Notes: generated by a model not told the origin, from the letters alone. 64,000 nt of DNA from Xiheimicrobium sp052034585 (GCA_052034585.1 JBPOIJ010000071.1:30602-94601), one strand, 5' to 3'. Shown: positions 35,455 through 43,919, counted from the stretch's first letter. Program-made: numbers and translations.

Positions 35455-36216
35455 TCAGGGCAACCGGTCGCCAGCGCGGCGCTTGGCGAGCTTGCTCCAG
35501 CGCTCATCATCGAACCGTTCGTCGATCGCCTGCACGAAGGCCTTCACCACCTTCACCTTGCACGCGATGGCCGCGTCTTGTCTCGACTGCTGCGCCGCGA
35601 AGGCCGCGTCGCTCACCGTCCAGGCGAAGGTCTCGGCTTCGTCTTCCTCGGGGTTGGTGCGCGCGTACTCGGTGAGCGTGCTGGTGCGCGGCTTCGAGGG
35701 ATCGATCGGCCCGTCCGACGCGTAGCCGAAGCCGCTCGGGTTGCAGGCGAGGAATTCGGGCAGGCGCGCCTCGAGCTCGGAGGTGTGCTGGGTGAGGTGA
35801 AAGACCTCGTGGTGAATCGCCATCGCCGCCCACTGCAGGTTGGCGAGCGAGACGAAGAGCGTGCCCTTCTTGGGGCCGCGGTGCATCGCGAAGCCACCCC
35901 ACGGCTTGCCTTGCCGCTCGAGTCCGCGGGCGACGACGATGCGGGAGAGCCCGCTCCGCTTGAGGAAGGCCGGCGGGTAGATCGACAGCTCGTTCATCAG
36001 CGGGTCGATCGAGCTCGCGGCATCGAGCGCGGTCGGGGGATACGCGACGATGCCGTCACCGACCTCTTGGCCCTTGGCCGGGTTGCCCTCGAGCCAGAGC
36101 ACCGGCACGCCAGTCTCCTTCTGGAACGCCGAGGCAGCGCCCTTCGCCTTCGACCACAGCTCTTCTTCGGTCGCGGCGAGGGCAGGGAGCGACACCAGGA
36201 CGATCAGGCGCAGCAT
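35455..36216 (-). CDS. Putative exported zinc metalloprotease (HExxH) in the lpt-like operon
   Basis: 253 residues from the ATG at 36216. It has a signal peptide (MLRLIVLVSLPALA). The zinc motif is H136-E137-V-F-H140 in MAIHHEVFHLTQHT. A downstream acidic segment EEDEAETFAW (190-199) could supply the third ligand, as in families with an ExxAE pattern. It would act in the periplasm or be anchored after export. It lies two bases after an LptC-like lipoprotein gene and 48 bases before the LptA-like gene. A role in processing or quality control of the LPS transport machinery, analogous to BepA for LptD, is an attractive but unproven inference. Confidence 0.7.
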   Translation of the reverse strand: MLRLIVLVSLPALAATEEELWSKAKGAASAFQKETGVPVLWLEGNPAKGQEVGDGIVAYPPTALDAASSIDPLMNELSIYPPAFLKRSGLSRIVVARGLERQGKPWGGFAMHRGPKKGTLFVSLANLQWAAMAIHHEVFHLTQHTSELEARLPEFLACNPSGFGYASDGPIDPSKPRTSTLTEYARTNPEEDEAETFAWTVSDAAFAAQQSRQDAAIACKVKVVKAFVQAIDERFDDERWSKLAKRRAGDRLP

Positions 36217-36218
36217 GC

Positions 36219-36725
36219 TCACTCCTTGGTGGTGGTGACGGGTGACTCGAAGGTCGCCTTCTCCTCGGCGAGATCGACGGCGAAGCTCGAGGCGCGCAGG
36301 TCGAACCGGGGGTGCTCGATCGTCACGCCCGCGTCGGACAGGGCCCCGCCAGCGGCGCCGAGCGCGCGATCGAAGGTCGCATGATCGGTCCGGCCCACCA
36401 TGCCGTCGTTCCCGACGAGCAAGACGCCGTTCGATCCGGTCGCGACCTGGTTCACGCCATTTCCATCGACGCGCGGGGTCAGCACCGAGACGCCGCTCCG
36501 GGCGAGAAAGACGCCGGCATCGAAGGCCGTGAAGTCGTTGGTGCCGCGCATCAACTCGAGGACGGGAGAGGTCGCGACGACCCGAAGATCGCTGCCGCGA
36601 TAGTGCCGCACCGTCACTGCGCGCAGGGTGACGTCGGCGCGCACCCTGGCAGGCGTCGGCGGTCGAGGCACGTCTGGTGCGTTCGAGCACCCGGCGAGGC
36701 AGACGAGGGCAAAGACGGCTCTCAA
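36219..36725 (-). CDS. LptC-like lipoprotein
   Basis: 168 residues beginning at a TTG codon that overlaps the upstream stop (TTGA). The lipobox is unmistakable: MRAVFALVCLAGC (Cys13), which supports the rare start. The mature part is a beta-rich domain with VTLRAVTVRHYRGSDLRVVA and VATSPVLELMRGTND, resembling LptC/YrbK-type proteins that pass lipopolysaccharide from LptB2FG to LptA. E. coli LptC is instead anchored by a membrane helix. The position upstream of an LptA-like gene in the same operon supports the call. Confidence 0.65.
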   Translation of the reverse strand: MRAVFALVCLAGCSNAPDVPRPPTPARVRADVTLRAVTVRHYRGSDLRVVATSPVLELMRGTNDFTAFDAGVFLARSGVSVLTPRVDGNGVNQVATGSNGVLLVGNDGMVGRTDHATFDRALGAAGGALSDAGVTIEHPRFDLRASSFAVDLAEEKATFESPVTTTKE

Positions 36726-37159
36726 AAGCGAATTCCGAAGCGGCCGAGGAGGAGCGGTGACGGCTGAAGCCAGCTCGCCTCGAACGAGAGGCGGAACCTT
36801 CGCGAGATCAGCACCCCGAACTCACCGCCGATGTGCGCGCGCAGCACGTCACCGTCGTTGAAGTGCACATACGGGCCACCCACGATCGCGAAGAAGACCG
36901 GCCCGAAGTGGAGCTCGCCGGAGAGATCGATCGGAATGCCGAGCCGGGTGCCCGCCGAGTTGAGGAAGACGCCGCTCTTGAAGGCGATCACCAGCCGGCT
37001 GTCGGCCCCCAGCTTCGAGATCTGCTGATGGACTCCGAGGCGAAACTGGAACTGGGGCGACCCGGCGAACCAGTAGCCGCCCGCTCCGTCGAGATCGAAG
37101 CCGAGGGCGAAGGCGGCAGGCGCGATCGTGACGACACCGAGGAAGAGGAGCCGGCGCAT
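36722..37159 (-). CDS. Small outer-membrane beta-barrel-like protein
   Basis: 145 residues. It has a signal peptide (MRRLLFLGVVTIAPAAFA) followed by alternating hydrophobic/polar strands typical of a small barrel or porin-like fold. Examples are GGYWFAGSPQFQFRLGV, LVIAFKSGVFL and FGVLISRRFRLSFEASW. It ends in a C-terminal aromatic residue (GRFGIRF), like the terminal Phe of many outer-membrane proteins. No family is recognised. It is first in the operon with the LptC-like, metalloprotease and LptA-like genes; its TGA overlaps the next TTG start. Confidence 0.65.
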   Translation of the reverse strand: MRRLLFLGVVTIAPAAFALGFDLDGAGGYWFAGSPQFQFRLGVHQQISKLGADSRLVIAFKSGVFLNSAGTRLGIPIDLSGELHFGPVFFAIVGGPYVHFNDGDVLRAHIGGEFGVLISRRFRLSFEASWLQPSPLLLGRFGIRF

Positions 37160-37187
37160 GGAGACGAACTGTCTCGCACGTCACGGC

Positions 37188-37233
37188 AAAAAAGAAGGAC
37201 GCCGTGGCGAGGGGAGAGAGCGCCACGGCGTCC
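37188..37233 (-). terminator. Strong intrinsic terminator of the ECF sigma gene
   Basis: On the minus strand a perfect 13-bp GC-rich stem (GGACGCCGTGGCG pairing with CGCCACGGCGTCC, 37197-37209 with 37221-37233) with an 11-base loop is followed by TTCTTTTTT. It starts 36 bases after the stop of the sigma factor gene, and it also insulates the lpt-like operon downstream. Confidence 0.9.
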
Positions 37234-37268
37234 GGGAGGCCCTTGAGGCCAGCCTGCGAAATTTCGAA

Positions 37269-37775
37269 TCAGGCGACGCCAGCTTCGGCGGCCTCGTGCA
37301 TCGCGACCGCGCGGCGGGTGAACTCGGAGAGGCGGTAGAGGACGGTGCGGCGCGAGCAGCCCAGCACCTCGGCGACCTTCGACTGCTCCATGCCCTTGCC
37401 GTGGTACAGCATCGCGGGCGCCTTGATGGCCTCGGGCGCGTTCTCGAGCACGCGCTGGGCGAAGTTCTTGGTGACGACGCTGTCCTCGAACTCGTCGTCG
37501 ACGATCTCGGGCATCTCCTCGACCGGCGTCGCGCGCCGCTTGCCGTCACGAATGACGTTGAGGCAGTGGTTGGTGACGATGCGGTGCAGCCAGGGAAGGG
37601 CCGCCTCTTCGCTCGGCGCGGCCTCGATGTGCCGCATCAGCTTGACGAAGATGTCTTGGGTCGCGTCTTCGGCGGCCACGGGATCCTTCAAGAGCCGGCG
37701 GCAGCGCGCGTAGATGGTGGGTCCGTACTTCGCGTACATCGTCTCGATGCTCAGCTTCTTCGTCTTCTTCGTCAT
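37269..37775 (-). CDS. ECF-family RNA polymerase sigma factor
   Basis: 168 residues. Sigma region 2 (about 10-80) includes the core-binding DATQDIFVKLMRHIE. Region 4 (about 110-160) includes KVAEVLGCSRRTVLYRLSEF as helix-turn-helix. GGGGAGA lies about 8 nt before the ATG. No anti-sigma gene is adjacent: downstream is a strong terminator and the lpt-like operon, and upstream is a 333-base region with the promoter of the NAD-salvage/TerY-like block. The gene is therefore a single transcription unit, and its control is not evident. Confidence 0.88.
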   Translation of the reverse strand: MTKKTKKLSIETMYAKYGPTIYARCRRLLKDPVAAEDATQDIFVKLMRHIEAAPSEEAALPWLHRIVTNHCLNVIRDGKRRATPVEEMPEIVDDEFEDSVVTKNFAQRVLENAPEAIKAPAMLYHGKGMEQSKVAEVLGCSRRTVLYRLSEFTRRAVAMHEAAEAGVA

Positions 37776-38108
37776 GGCCGTTTCTCCCCAAAAGCGACGT
37801 TTGCCTACATCGTCGCACGTGTGTGCATTTCAGTTGCCCACCACTGCTCCATCTCTGTTTTGGTTCTTTGCATTTCTGTCGAAAGAGCAGGTGAGTTCAA
37901 TTGGTTAGAACGCGATATCGGCCGTCGACGAGATCTTCATTTCGAAAAAGAAGAACTAATTCATGTCGATCGGACCGAACGCGCCAGCTTCTCTGACGAA
38001 AAGCGACACGCCAACTGTTTGAAACGGCAGAGAATGGGCAGTGCTGGTTGATAGGGTCTTGACGACTCTTTGTTGGGTGTTTAGAACTCTCATTGCGAGG
38101 CGACGGAC
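37776..38108. other. AT-richer divergent promoter region
   Basis: This 333-base stretch lies between the ECF sigma gene (minus) and the nicotinate phosphoribosyltransferase gene (plus). It is visibly richer in A and T than the rest of the window, especially 37840-38060. It contains a sigma-70-like promoter for the plus-strand block and a motif near the sigma gene that is shared with the calpain promoter region. No open frame with a plausible start or product is seen. Confidence 0.6.
38059..38087 (+). promoter_or_regulatory. Sigma-70-like promoter of the NAD-salvage / TerY-P block
   Basis: TTGACG (38059-38064) is separated by 17 bases from TAGAAC (38082-38087), a good match to the -35/-10 consensus. 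A start point would fall about 15 bases before the ATG at 38109, leaving a short leader with GAGG as ribosome-binding site (38097-38100). Confidence 0.55.
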
Positions 38109-39548
38109 ATGAGCGGGCTGCTGAAGACGGACGGCTACAAGTTCTCGATGGCGGAGGCGGGGTGGCCGCTGCGGGAAGAGACGTTCTACGCGTCGCATCG
38201 CAAGGGCGGGCTGCAGGTGCTGCCCTTCGACGTGGAGAAAGAGGTGCGGGCGATCCTCCCGACGGCGGAGGCGGCCGACTGGGAGTTCCTCGCGCGCAAC
38301 GACTACGAGATGGGCGCCGGGTTCAAGGCAGCGGTGGGGCGGGCGAACGAGGTTCGAGTGGCGGCGCTGCCTCGGCTCTCGGTGTTCCGCGATCGCGAGC
38401 CGATCTTCTCCGTCACCGGCCCGTCGGCGATCGTCTCCTGGCTCGAGCCGCTCGCGCTCACCTGGAGCTACCGGATTCAAGTCGCGACCGAGGCGCTCCT
38501 GCGGCCCGACTCGTTGCCGAGCGTGGTGGGGACGGTGACCTGCGAGGCGCAGCGGCGGCTGGTGCTCGAGACGCTCGAGGCGGTGGGGGTGAAGGCGCCG
38601 GCGATCACGGTCGATTCGGAAGGCTACGTGCGGCGCGTCACTGCTCGGGTGAAGGAGCTGGTCGAGGTCACCGGGAGTCCCACGCGGCTGTTCGAGGTGG
38701 GCCTGCGCGCGGCCAGCTGCGTCGAGCAACACCTCCTCGCGCTCGAGGGCTGCAAGGCCGCGGGGCTGATGCGGACCAGTCACGTCTTCGGCGCCCAGCA
38801 GCTGGGCATGACGCCGGTCGGCACGATGGGCCACGAGCACGTGCAGCGCTTCGGCTCCGATGACGCGGCGTTTCGCGCGATGGTGGAGCGGCGTCCGAAT
38901 CGATCGTCGTTCCTCCTCGACACCTTCGACACCATCAAGAGCGGCATTCCCACCGCGTACGCGATCATCGCGGAGCGCCCGGGCCGCGCCGACTCGATCC
39001 GCTACGACTCCGGTGACAAGGAAGCGCAGTACCGCTTCGCCACCAGCCTCGCGACCGAGCGCGGCCTTCGTCCGGTGCAGATCCTCGAGGACTCGTTCGA
39101 CACCGCGCTCACCAAGCGCTTCGAGGAGCTGCGACGCGAGTGCGGCTGGAAGCCCGAGGAGCAGGTCTACGGCTACGGCGGGTTCCTGGTGGCGCAGACG
39201 GCGGGGACTCCGCTCACGAGAGATCGCGTCTCGGCCGTCTACAAGCTGACGCAGACCGGGAAACGGCCCTGCATGAAGTTCGGGAACGAAGCGGGCGGCG
39301 GCAAGGAGTCCGTTCCCGGAAAGCCGGTGCTCTGGCGGCGGCGCGCGGGGGCCAGCGGCCCATTCGGCGTCGTCGCTCAGGACGGTGAGCCGGTGGCGAA
39401 CGGCTACGAGCTGCTGACCGGCTCGGCCTCGCCGAAGACGCCCGCGTTGGACGAGGCGCGCTCCGTTCGCGACGAGGAGCTCCGGCTCGTCCCCTCTCCG
39501 GCGACGCAGACGTTGATCGATCGGTTGCGAAAGGAAGCGTTTGGATGA
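38109..39548 (+). CDS. pncB: Nicotinate phosphoribosyltransferase
   Basis: 479 residues. The enzyme makes nicotinate mononucleotide from nicotinate and PRPP in NAD salvage. Family landmarks include LLKTDGYKFSMAEAG at the N-terminus, RLFEVGLRAAS, GTMGHEHVQRF (the His equivalent to the autophosphorylated residue region), FLLDTFDTIKSGIPTAY and IRYDSGDK. The C-terminus has the late FGNEAGGGKESVPGKPVLWR motif. Members of the NAPRT/NAMPT superfamily can differ in substrate, so nicotinamide use cannot be fully excluded. It is the first gene after a visible promoter, and its stop overlaps the PP2C start (ATGA). Confidence 0.85.
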   Translation: MSGLLKTDGYKFSMAEAGWPLREETFYASHRKGGLQVLPFDVEKEVRAILPTAEAADWEFLARNDYEMGAGFKAAVGRANEVRVAALPRLSVFRDREPIFSVTGPSAIVSWLEPLALTWSYRIQVATEALLRPDSLPSVVGTVTCEAQRRLVLETLEAVGVKAPAITVDSEGYVRRVTARVKELVEVTGSPTRLFEVGLRAASCVEQHLLALEGCKAAGLMRTSHVFGAQQLGMTPVGTMGHEHVQRFGSDDAAFRAMVERRPNRSSFLLDTFDTIKSGIPTAYAIIAERPGRADSIRYDSGDKEAQYRFATSLATERGLRPVQILEDSFDTALTKRFEELRRECGWKPEEQVYGYGGFLVAQTAGTPLTRDRVSAVYKLTQTGKRPCMKFGNEAGGGKESVPGKPVLWRRRAGASGPFGVVAQDGEPVANGYELLTGSASPKTPALDEARSVRDEELRLVPSPATQTLIDRLRKEAFG

Positions 39549-40261
39549 GCTCGGCGGCTCCCATCATTCGAACCGGTTCGGTCATCGGCCGCGAGCACGT
39601 GCGGCTGGGGCGGAACAACCAAGATGGCGTGGGTGGCCTCGTTCAGGGCGACCTCGCGATCGTGGCGGTGACCGATGGATGTTCGAGCCAGCCTTTCTCG
39701 GAAGTGGGCGCCAGGTTGGGCGCGCGGGCGTTGGTGAAGATGACGGCAGCGCTCGGGCACGTGCCGTTGTCCGAGCTGCCGGCGGTCGCGATGGAGCACC
39801 TCTCGTCGTGGCTCGCGTCGGTGGTGAGCGCGGTGGCGGTCGATGACCGTGACGAGGTGCTCGAGCAGTACGGCCTGTTCACCGTGCTCTGTGCGGTGCG
39901 GCGCGGTCGGGAGGCGGTCGTCTTCGGCGCGGGTGATGGCGCGGCGCTGATCGATGGGCGGCTGGTGCGGCTCGATTCCGGAGAAGCGAACGCCCCCGCG
40001 TATCTCGGCTACCGGCTGTGTGGACGGGCGATCGATCCCGTCGTGCATCACCTGGGGCCTGCCGCGTGCGTGGCCGTCGCGACCGATGGCCTCGATCCGT
40101 GGCTCGCCGCCGAAGCGACTCGGTGGACGGCGCTCTTGAACGAGCCGCACCTGCGCACGAACCCGGTGCACCTGCAGCGGCGGCTCAACGTGCTGTCGCA
40201 GACCGAGAAGCTGAGTGACGACACCACGATGGCGGTGATCGACGCCCGAGAGGAGGCCTGA
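39545..40261 (+). CDS. PP2C-family protein phosphatase of a TerY-P-like triad
   Basis: 238 residues. PP2C metal-binding motifs are visible in order: NNQDGVG near residue 26, VTDGCSS at about 42, GAGDGAALIDG at about 130, ATDGLDP at about 178, and the late SDDTTMAVI. These bind the Mn/Mg pair of Ser/Thr phosphatases. The protein has only the catalytic domain. AAAGGAAG precedes the ATG, which overlaps the pncB stop. One base separates it from the kinase gene. A phosphatase, kinase and vWA protein encoded together match the TerY-P triad. Confidence 0.82.
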   Translation: MSSAAPIIRTGSVIGREHVRLGRNNQDGVGGLVQGDLAIVAVTDGCSSQPFSEVGARLGARALVKMTAALGHVPLSELPAVAMEHLSSWLASVVSAVAVDDRDEVLEQYGLFTVLCAVRRGREAVVFGAGDGAALIDGRLVRLDSGEANAPAYLGYRLCGRAIDPVVHHLGPAACVAVATDGLDPWLAAEATRWTALLNEPHLRTNPVHLQRRLNVLSQTEKLSDDTTMAVIDAREEA

Positions 40262-40262
40262 G

Positions 40263-42044
40263 ATGGACGTCTTCCTCGATGGTCAGAAGGTGAAGCTGAA
40301 GGACGCCGACCTGCTCGGTGAAGGCGGCGAGGCGCGGGTGTTTCGTCATCGCGACCTCGCGGTGAAGATCTTCCACGCGATCGATCCGAAGGACGCGACG
40401 GGGCTCATCGTGCGGGCCGCGAAGGTGGAGAAGCTGCGCCGCTTTCCGAAGGTGCCGGAGACCGTGCTGGGGCCGCTCCAGCTCGCGCTCGACGCCCGAG
40501 GTGACGTGCTCGGCTTCTCGATGAAGGCGCTCGAGGACGTCGAGGACGCCGGCCGGCTCTCGAACCGAAAGTTCCGTGAGCAGTTCGCCGATCACACCGC
40601 CGTGCTGGAGTTGTTCCGCCGGCTCGGAGAGACGCTCGGGGCGCTCCACGGCGCGAAGGTGATCGTCGGCGACTTGAACGACGGCAACGTGCTCGTTCGC
40701 CCGGCGACGCGAGAGGTCTTCCTCATCGACGCCGACTCGATGCAGTTCGGTGGAATTCCCTGCGCGGTCGGGCACGAACGTTTCCTCGATCCACGGTTGT
40801 ACGGGGTCGATCTCTCCACGGCGCCGCGCTTCGACGAGGGCTCCGATTGGTACGCGTTCGGAGTGATGTTGTTCTCGTCGCTGCTCTTCGTGCATCCCTT
40901 CGGAGGCACGCACCCGAAGCTCGCGACGATGCTGCGGCGGGCGGAGGCTCGGCACTCGGTGATGAAGCCCGACGTGCTGCTCCCGCGCGCGGCGGCGTCG
41001 TGGAAGACGTTGTCCGACGAGGCGCTCCACTGGTTCTCGGCGACCTTCGACGGAGATCAGCGCCTGCCTCCGCCGTCGGCCGTGCTCGAGCAGCGCTTCT
41101 CGACCTGCGCGTGTGGCGTGGTGCACTCGCGCACCGTCTGTCCTTCCTGTCACGTGCTCGGGCCGCTCGCGACGCGTCCTGCCGTTCGAGTGAAGGGGCG
41201 CTGCACCGCGAAGGTGATCTTCGAGACGAAGGGCCGAGTCCTCGCGGCGGCGATGCAGGGCGGAGTGAAGTACCTCTTCGAAGAAGCCGGCATCGTTCGA
41301 CGCGAAGACGGCGCGGTGGTGCTCGAACGGCCGTTGCTCGCGCAGGAACGAGTCGGGCTCGCCGGCGCCTCGACGTGGATCGCCTCGGCGCGTGGTGGTC
41401 TGGAACGGGTCGTCAATGGAAAGACGACCGAGCGTGCGCAGACCGGCGTGCGGGTCTCGGAGCCGATGTTCGCCTGTTCGGCCGCGGCCGCGTTTCGAAC
41501 CGAGCACGAGTGGCTGATCGAGCAGGGCTCCGGAATGCGCGTCGGGCAGATCCTCGAGGGGCAGACCTGGCTCTTCACTGGCGAGCGGCTGGGCTTGGGC
41601 TTCTATCGAGCGGGCGGGGTGACGGTCGCGTTCCTGCTCCGGGTCGGTCGCGCGGGGCTCAAGCAACTTCCCACCGTGCGCTTCAGCGGTCGGCTGTTCT
41701 CGGCGCACGCGGCGTTCGACGCGACTCACGCGGTGCTCTCGGTGGTGACGGAGTCGAACGGCCGCGACGTGGTGCAGCGCTGGCTGCTCTCGGAGAACGG
41801 CGACGTACTCGGCGCGTGCGTCGGTGGTCGGCCAGGCCACGCCGCGCTCCTCGGAGGCCGGGTGCTGATCGGTAGCGACGAAGGCCTCGTCGCGCTCAAG
41901 CTCGACTCGGGCGTGCTGGTCGAGGCCGCGTGCTTCTCCGATACCCAGCCCTTCGTCTCCGCGCAGGACGAGCTGTTGCCTCAGTCGGACGGGAGCGTCG
42001 TCGTCGTCACCTCGAAGGAACTCGTGCAGCTGTCGTTGTCGTGA
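40263..42044 (+). CDS. YegI-like protein kinase with zinc ribbon and C-terminal propeller-like domain
   Basis: 593 residues. The kinase domain (about 10-275) is divergent in the YegI manner: LGEGGEARVF as P-loop, Lys35 in LAVKIFH, catalytic VGDLNDGN (Asp137, Asn142), and LIDADSMQ in place of DFG. It is followed by a zinc ribbon, C282-x-C284-x8-C293-x2-C296. A C-terminal part (about 310-593) of repeated beta-strands could be a propeller-like sensor. Kinases with a C-terminal zinc ribbon next to PP2C and vWA genes are the hallmark of the TerY-P triad. AGAGGAGG within the preceding gene serves as ribosome-binding site. Confidence 0.78.
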   Translation: MDVFLDGQKVKLKDADLLGEGGEARVFRHRDLAVKIFHAIDPKDATGLIVRAAKVEKLRRFPKVPETVLGPLQLALDARGDVLGFSMKALEDVEDAGRLSNRKFREQFADHTAVLELFRRLGETLGALHGAKVIVGDLNDGNVLVRPATREVFLIDADSMQFGGIPCAVGHERFLDPRLYGVDLSTAPRFDEGSDWYAFGVMLFSSLLFVHPFGGTHPKLATMLRRAEARHSVMKPDVLLPRAAASWKTLSDEALHWFSATFDGDQRLPPPSAVLEQRFSTCACGVVHSRTVCPSCHVLGPLATRPAVRVKGRCTAKVIFETKGRVLAAAMQGGVKYLFEEAGIVRREDGAVVLERPLLAQERVGLAGASTWIASARGGLERVVNGKTTERAQTGVRVSEPMFACSAAAAFRTEHEWLIEQGSGMRVGQILEGQTWLFTGERLGLGFYRAGGVTVAFLLRVGRAGLKQLPTVRFSGRLFSAHAAFDATHAVLSVVTESNGRDVVQRWLLSENGDVLGACVGGRPGHAALLGGRVLIGSDEGLVALKLDSGVLVEAACFSDTQPFVSAQDELLPQSDGSVVVVTSKELVQLSLS

Positions 42045-42071
42045 TGTGTCCAAGTGAAAGGAGCCGTCCCC

Positions 42072-43040
42072 ATGTTGCCCTTGCCTGATTTCTACGATCC
42101 CAAGCTGGTCCCCCAGCTCTTCATGGAGCGCGCCGGGCTGGTGGCCGAGGCAGGCGAGACGTACGCGAAGAAGCACGGCCTCAAGCCCGCGGGCAGCGAC
42201 AAGTTCCGCATCGCTGCGTTCGGCATCGACGTGCAGGTCGGCTTCTGCACGCCAGGCGCGTCGCTCTTCGTCCCGGGCGCGGTGGAAGACACCCAGCGCA
42301 CCGTCGAGTGGCTCTACCGAAACCTCGACAAGATGAGCGCGCTCTTCTTCTCGATGGACACGCACCGCATGTTCCAGATCTTCCACCCGGCCTGGTGGGT
42401 CGACGCGAAGGGACAACACCCGGCGCCGCTCACCCCGATCTTCCATGAGGACGTTCGAGCAGGAAAGTGGACCGCGGTCGCGCACCCGAAGGAGTCGCTC
42501 GAGTACGTGAAGCGTCTCGAGGCGAGCGGGAAGTACGTGCTCACCGTCTGGCCGTACCACACGCTGCTCGGTGGGCTGTCGCACGCGCTGGTGCCGGCGA
42601 TGATGGAAGCCGCGCTCTTCCACGCCTCGGCGCGCCGGCATCAGACGCACTTCGAGACCAAGGGCACGCACGCGATGACCGAGAACTACTCGGTGCTCTC
42701 TCCCGAGGTGACCGAACTCTCGGGACAGGTCGTCGGCTCGTTCAACACGCCGTTCTTCAAGATGCTGATGGAGTACGACCGGGTCTACGTCTTCGGGCAG
42801 GCGAAGAGTCACTGCGTGCTCTCGACGCTCAACGACATTCAAGCGCACGTGCTCCAGTCCGATCCGAAGCTCGCGGAGAAGATCTGGATCCTCGAGGACG
42901 CGATGAGCCCGGTGCCGGCGCCGCCGTTGAGCCCGCTCCCGGCACACCTCAACTTCCCGCGCATCGCCGACGAGGCCATCGAGAAGTGGCGCCAGGCCGG
43001 AATGAAGGTCGTGAAGACGACCGACGCCGTCACCATCTGA
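42072..43040 (+). CDS. Nicotinamidase-like cysteine hydrolase (isochorismatase superfamily)
   Basis: 322 residues from the ATG at 42072, with GAAAGGAG upstream. The catalytic triad is visible: Asp53 in GIDVQVGFC, Lys197 in FETKGTHAMTENYS and Cys248 in AKSHCVLSTL. The metal ligands of nicotinamidases fit Asp96, His98 and His105 in SMDTHRMFQIFHPAWW. The VWPYH segment is also typical. At 322 residues it is longer than PncA (about 200), with N- and C-terminal extensions. Nicotinamidase would feed nicotinate to the pncB product encoded in the same block, giving a two-step nicotinamide-to-NaMN route. Other isochorismatase-like amidase activities remain possible. Confidence 0.75.
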   Translation: MLPLPDFYDPKLVPQLFMERAGLVAEAGETYAKKHGLKPAGSDKFRIAAFGIDVQVGFCTPGASLFVPGAVEDTQRTVEWLYRNLDKMSALFFSMDTHRMFQIFHPAWWVDAKGQHPAPLTPIFHEDVRAGKWTAVAHPKESLEYVKRLEASGKYVLTVWPYHTLLGGLSHALVPAMMEAALFHASARRHQTHFETKGTHAMTENYSVLSPEVTELSGQVVGSFNTPFFKMLMEYDRVYVFGQAKSHCVLSTLNDIQAHVLQSDPKLAEKIWILEDAMSPVPAPPLSPLPAHLNFPRIADEAIEKWRQAGMKVVKTTDAVTI

Positions 43041-43106
43041 GCTGAGTCCGACTCACCTTCACCCAACACCAACGGGCGGCCCAACGCCGCTCGAGAGGAG
43101 ACCTCC

Positions 43107-43898
43107 ATGTCCACGCATGACGACGACGTTTCGAAGAACCTCACCAGCGCCCTCGCCACGGGCGTCATCACTCAACAGACCTCGACGCTGATCACCGGCA
43201 ACCTCGGCTCCATCGTGCTCGCCGGTGCGGCGGGCAAGGCGCTCGAAGACATCACCGCGTCGGACGTGACGTTGGTGACGCTGCTGGTCGACGCGAGTGG
43301 ATCGATCGCCGATCGCAACCTCGAGCAGGCGGTGCGCGACGGGCAGAACTCGCTGCTCGATGCCTTCTCTGGCGCGAAGGAGAAGGACTCGGTGCTGCTC
43401 GCGCTCTGGAGCTTCAACGATCAACAGAAGGTGCTGCACTCCTACGTGCCGGTGGAGGACGCGACCCGGCTCGACGGGAAGAACTACCGCGCCGGCGGAG
43501 CGACTCGGCTCTACGACACCTGGTGCGACGCGCTCACCGCGAACGTGGCCTACGCGCAGCGGCTCCGTGATGGAGGGACGCCGACACGCTCGGTGGTGAT
43601 CGTCGTCACCGATGGAGAAGACGTCGGCAGCACTCGGACGAATCGCGACTGCGCCAAGCTCTCGAAGGATCTGCTCGCGAGTGAGTTGTTCACGCTCGCG
43701 TTCGTCGGGGTGGGGAAGGACACCGACTTCGAGTTGATCGCCGCGGCGATGGGCATTCCCACCGGCTGCGTGCACGTGCAGCGCGACGCGACCCCGTCAG
43801 GACTGCGCAAGACGTTTCAGTTGGTGTCGAAGTCCGCGATCCGCGCGAGTCAGGGGAAGGTCGCGCCGGGCGCAAACGCCGGCTTCTTCACTCCGTGA
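43107..43898 (+). CDS. vWA-domain protein, TerY-like
   Basis: 263 residues. The von Willebrand A fold (about 50-240) has a complete MIDAS metal site: D62-A-S64-G-S66 in LVDASGSI, Thr133 in GGATRLYD and Asp169 in VVTDGED. The N-terminal 50 residues are polar and helical. There is no signal peptide, so it is cytoplasmic. GAGAGGAG precedes the ATG. With the PP2C and zinc-ribbon kinase encoded upstream it completes the TerY-P-like triad. In such systems the vWA protein is thought to be the scaffold or target of the kinase/phosphatase pair. Confidence 0.8.
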   Translation: MSTHDDDVSKNLTSALATGVITQQTSTLITGNLGSIVLAGAAGKALEDITASDVTLVTLLVDASGSIADRNLEQAVRDGQNSLLDAFSGAKEKDSVLLALWSFNDQQKVLHSYVPVEDATRLDGKNYRAGGATRLYDTWCDALTANVAYAQRLRDGGTPTRSVVIVVTDGEDVGSTRTNRDCAKLSKDLLASELFTLAFVGVGKDTDFELIAAAMGIPTGCVHVQRDATPSGLRKTFQLVSKSAIRASQGKVAPGANAGFFTP

Positions 43899-43919
43899 CC
43901 GCGGGGCTACGCTGCTTGG

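Noticed and set aside
40185..42947. Minus-strand frame of 920 codons opposite kinase and hydrolase genes
   Set aside because: His/Arg-rich shadow; the plus strand carries intact catalytic motifs and ribosome-binding sites.
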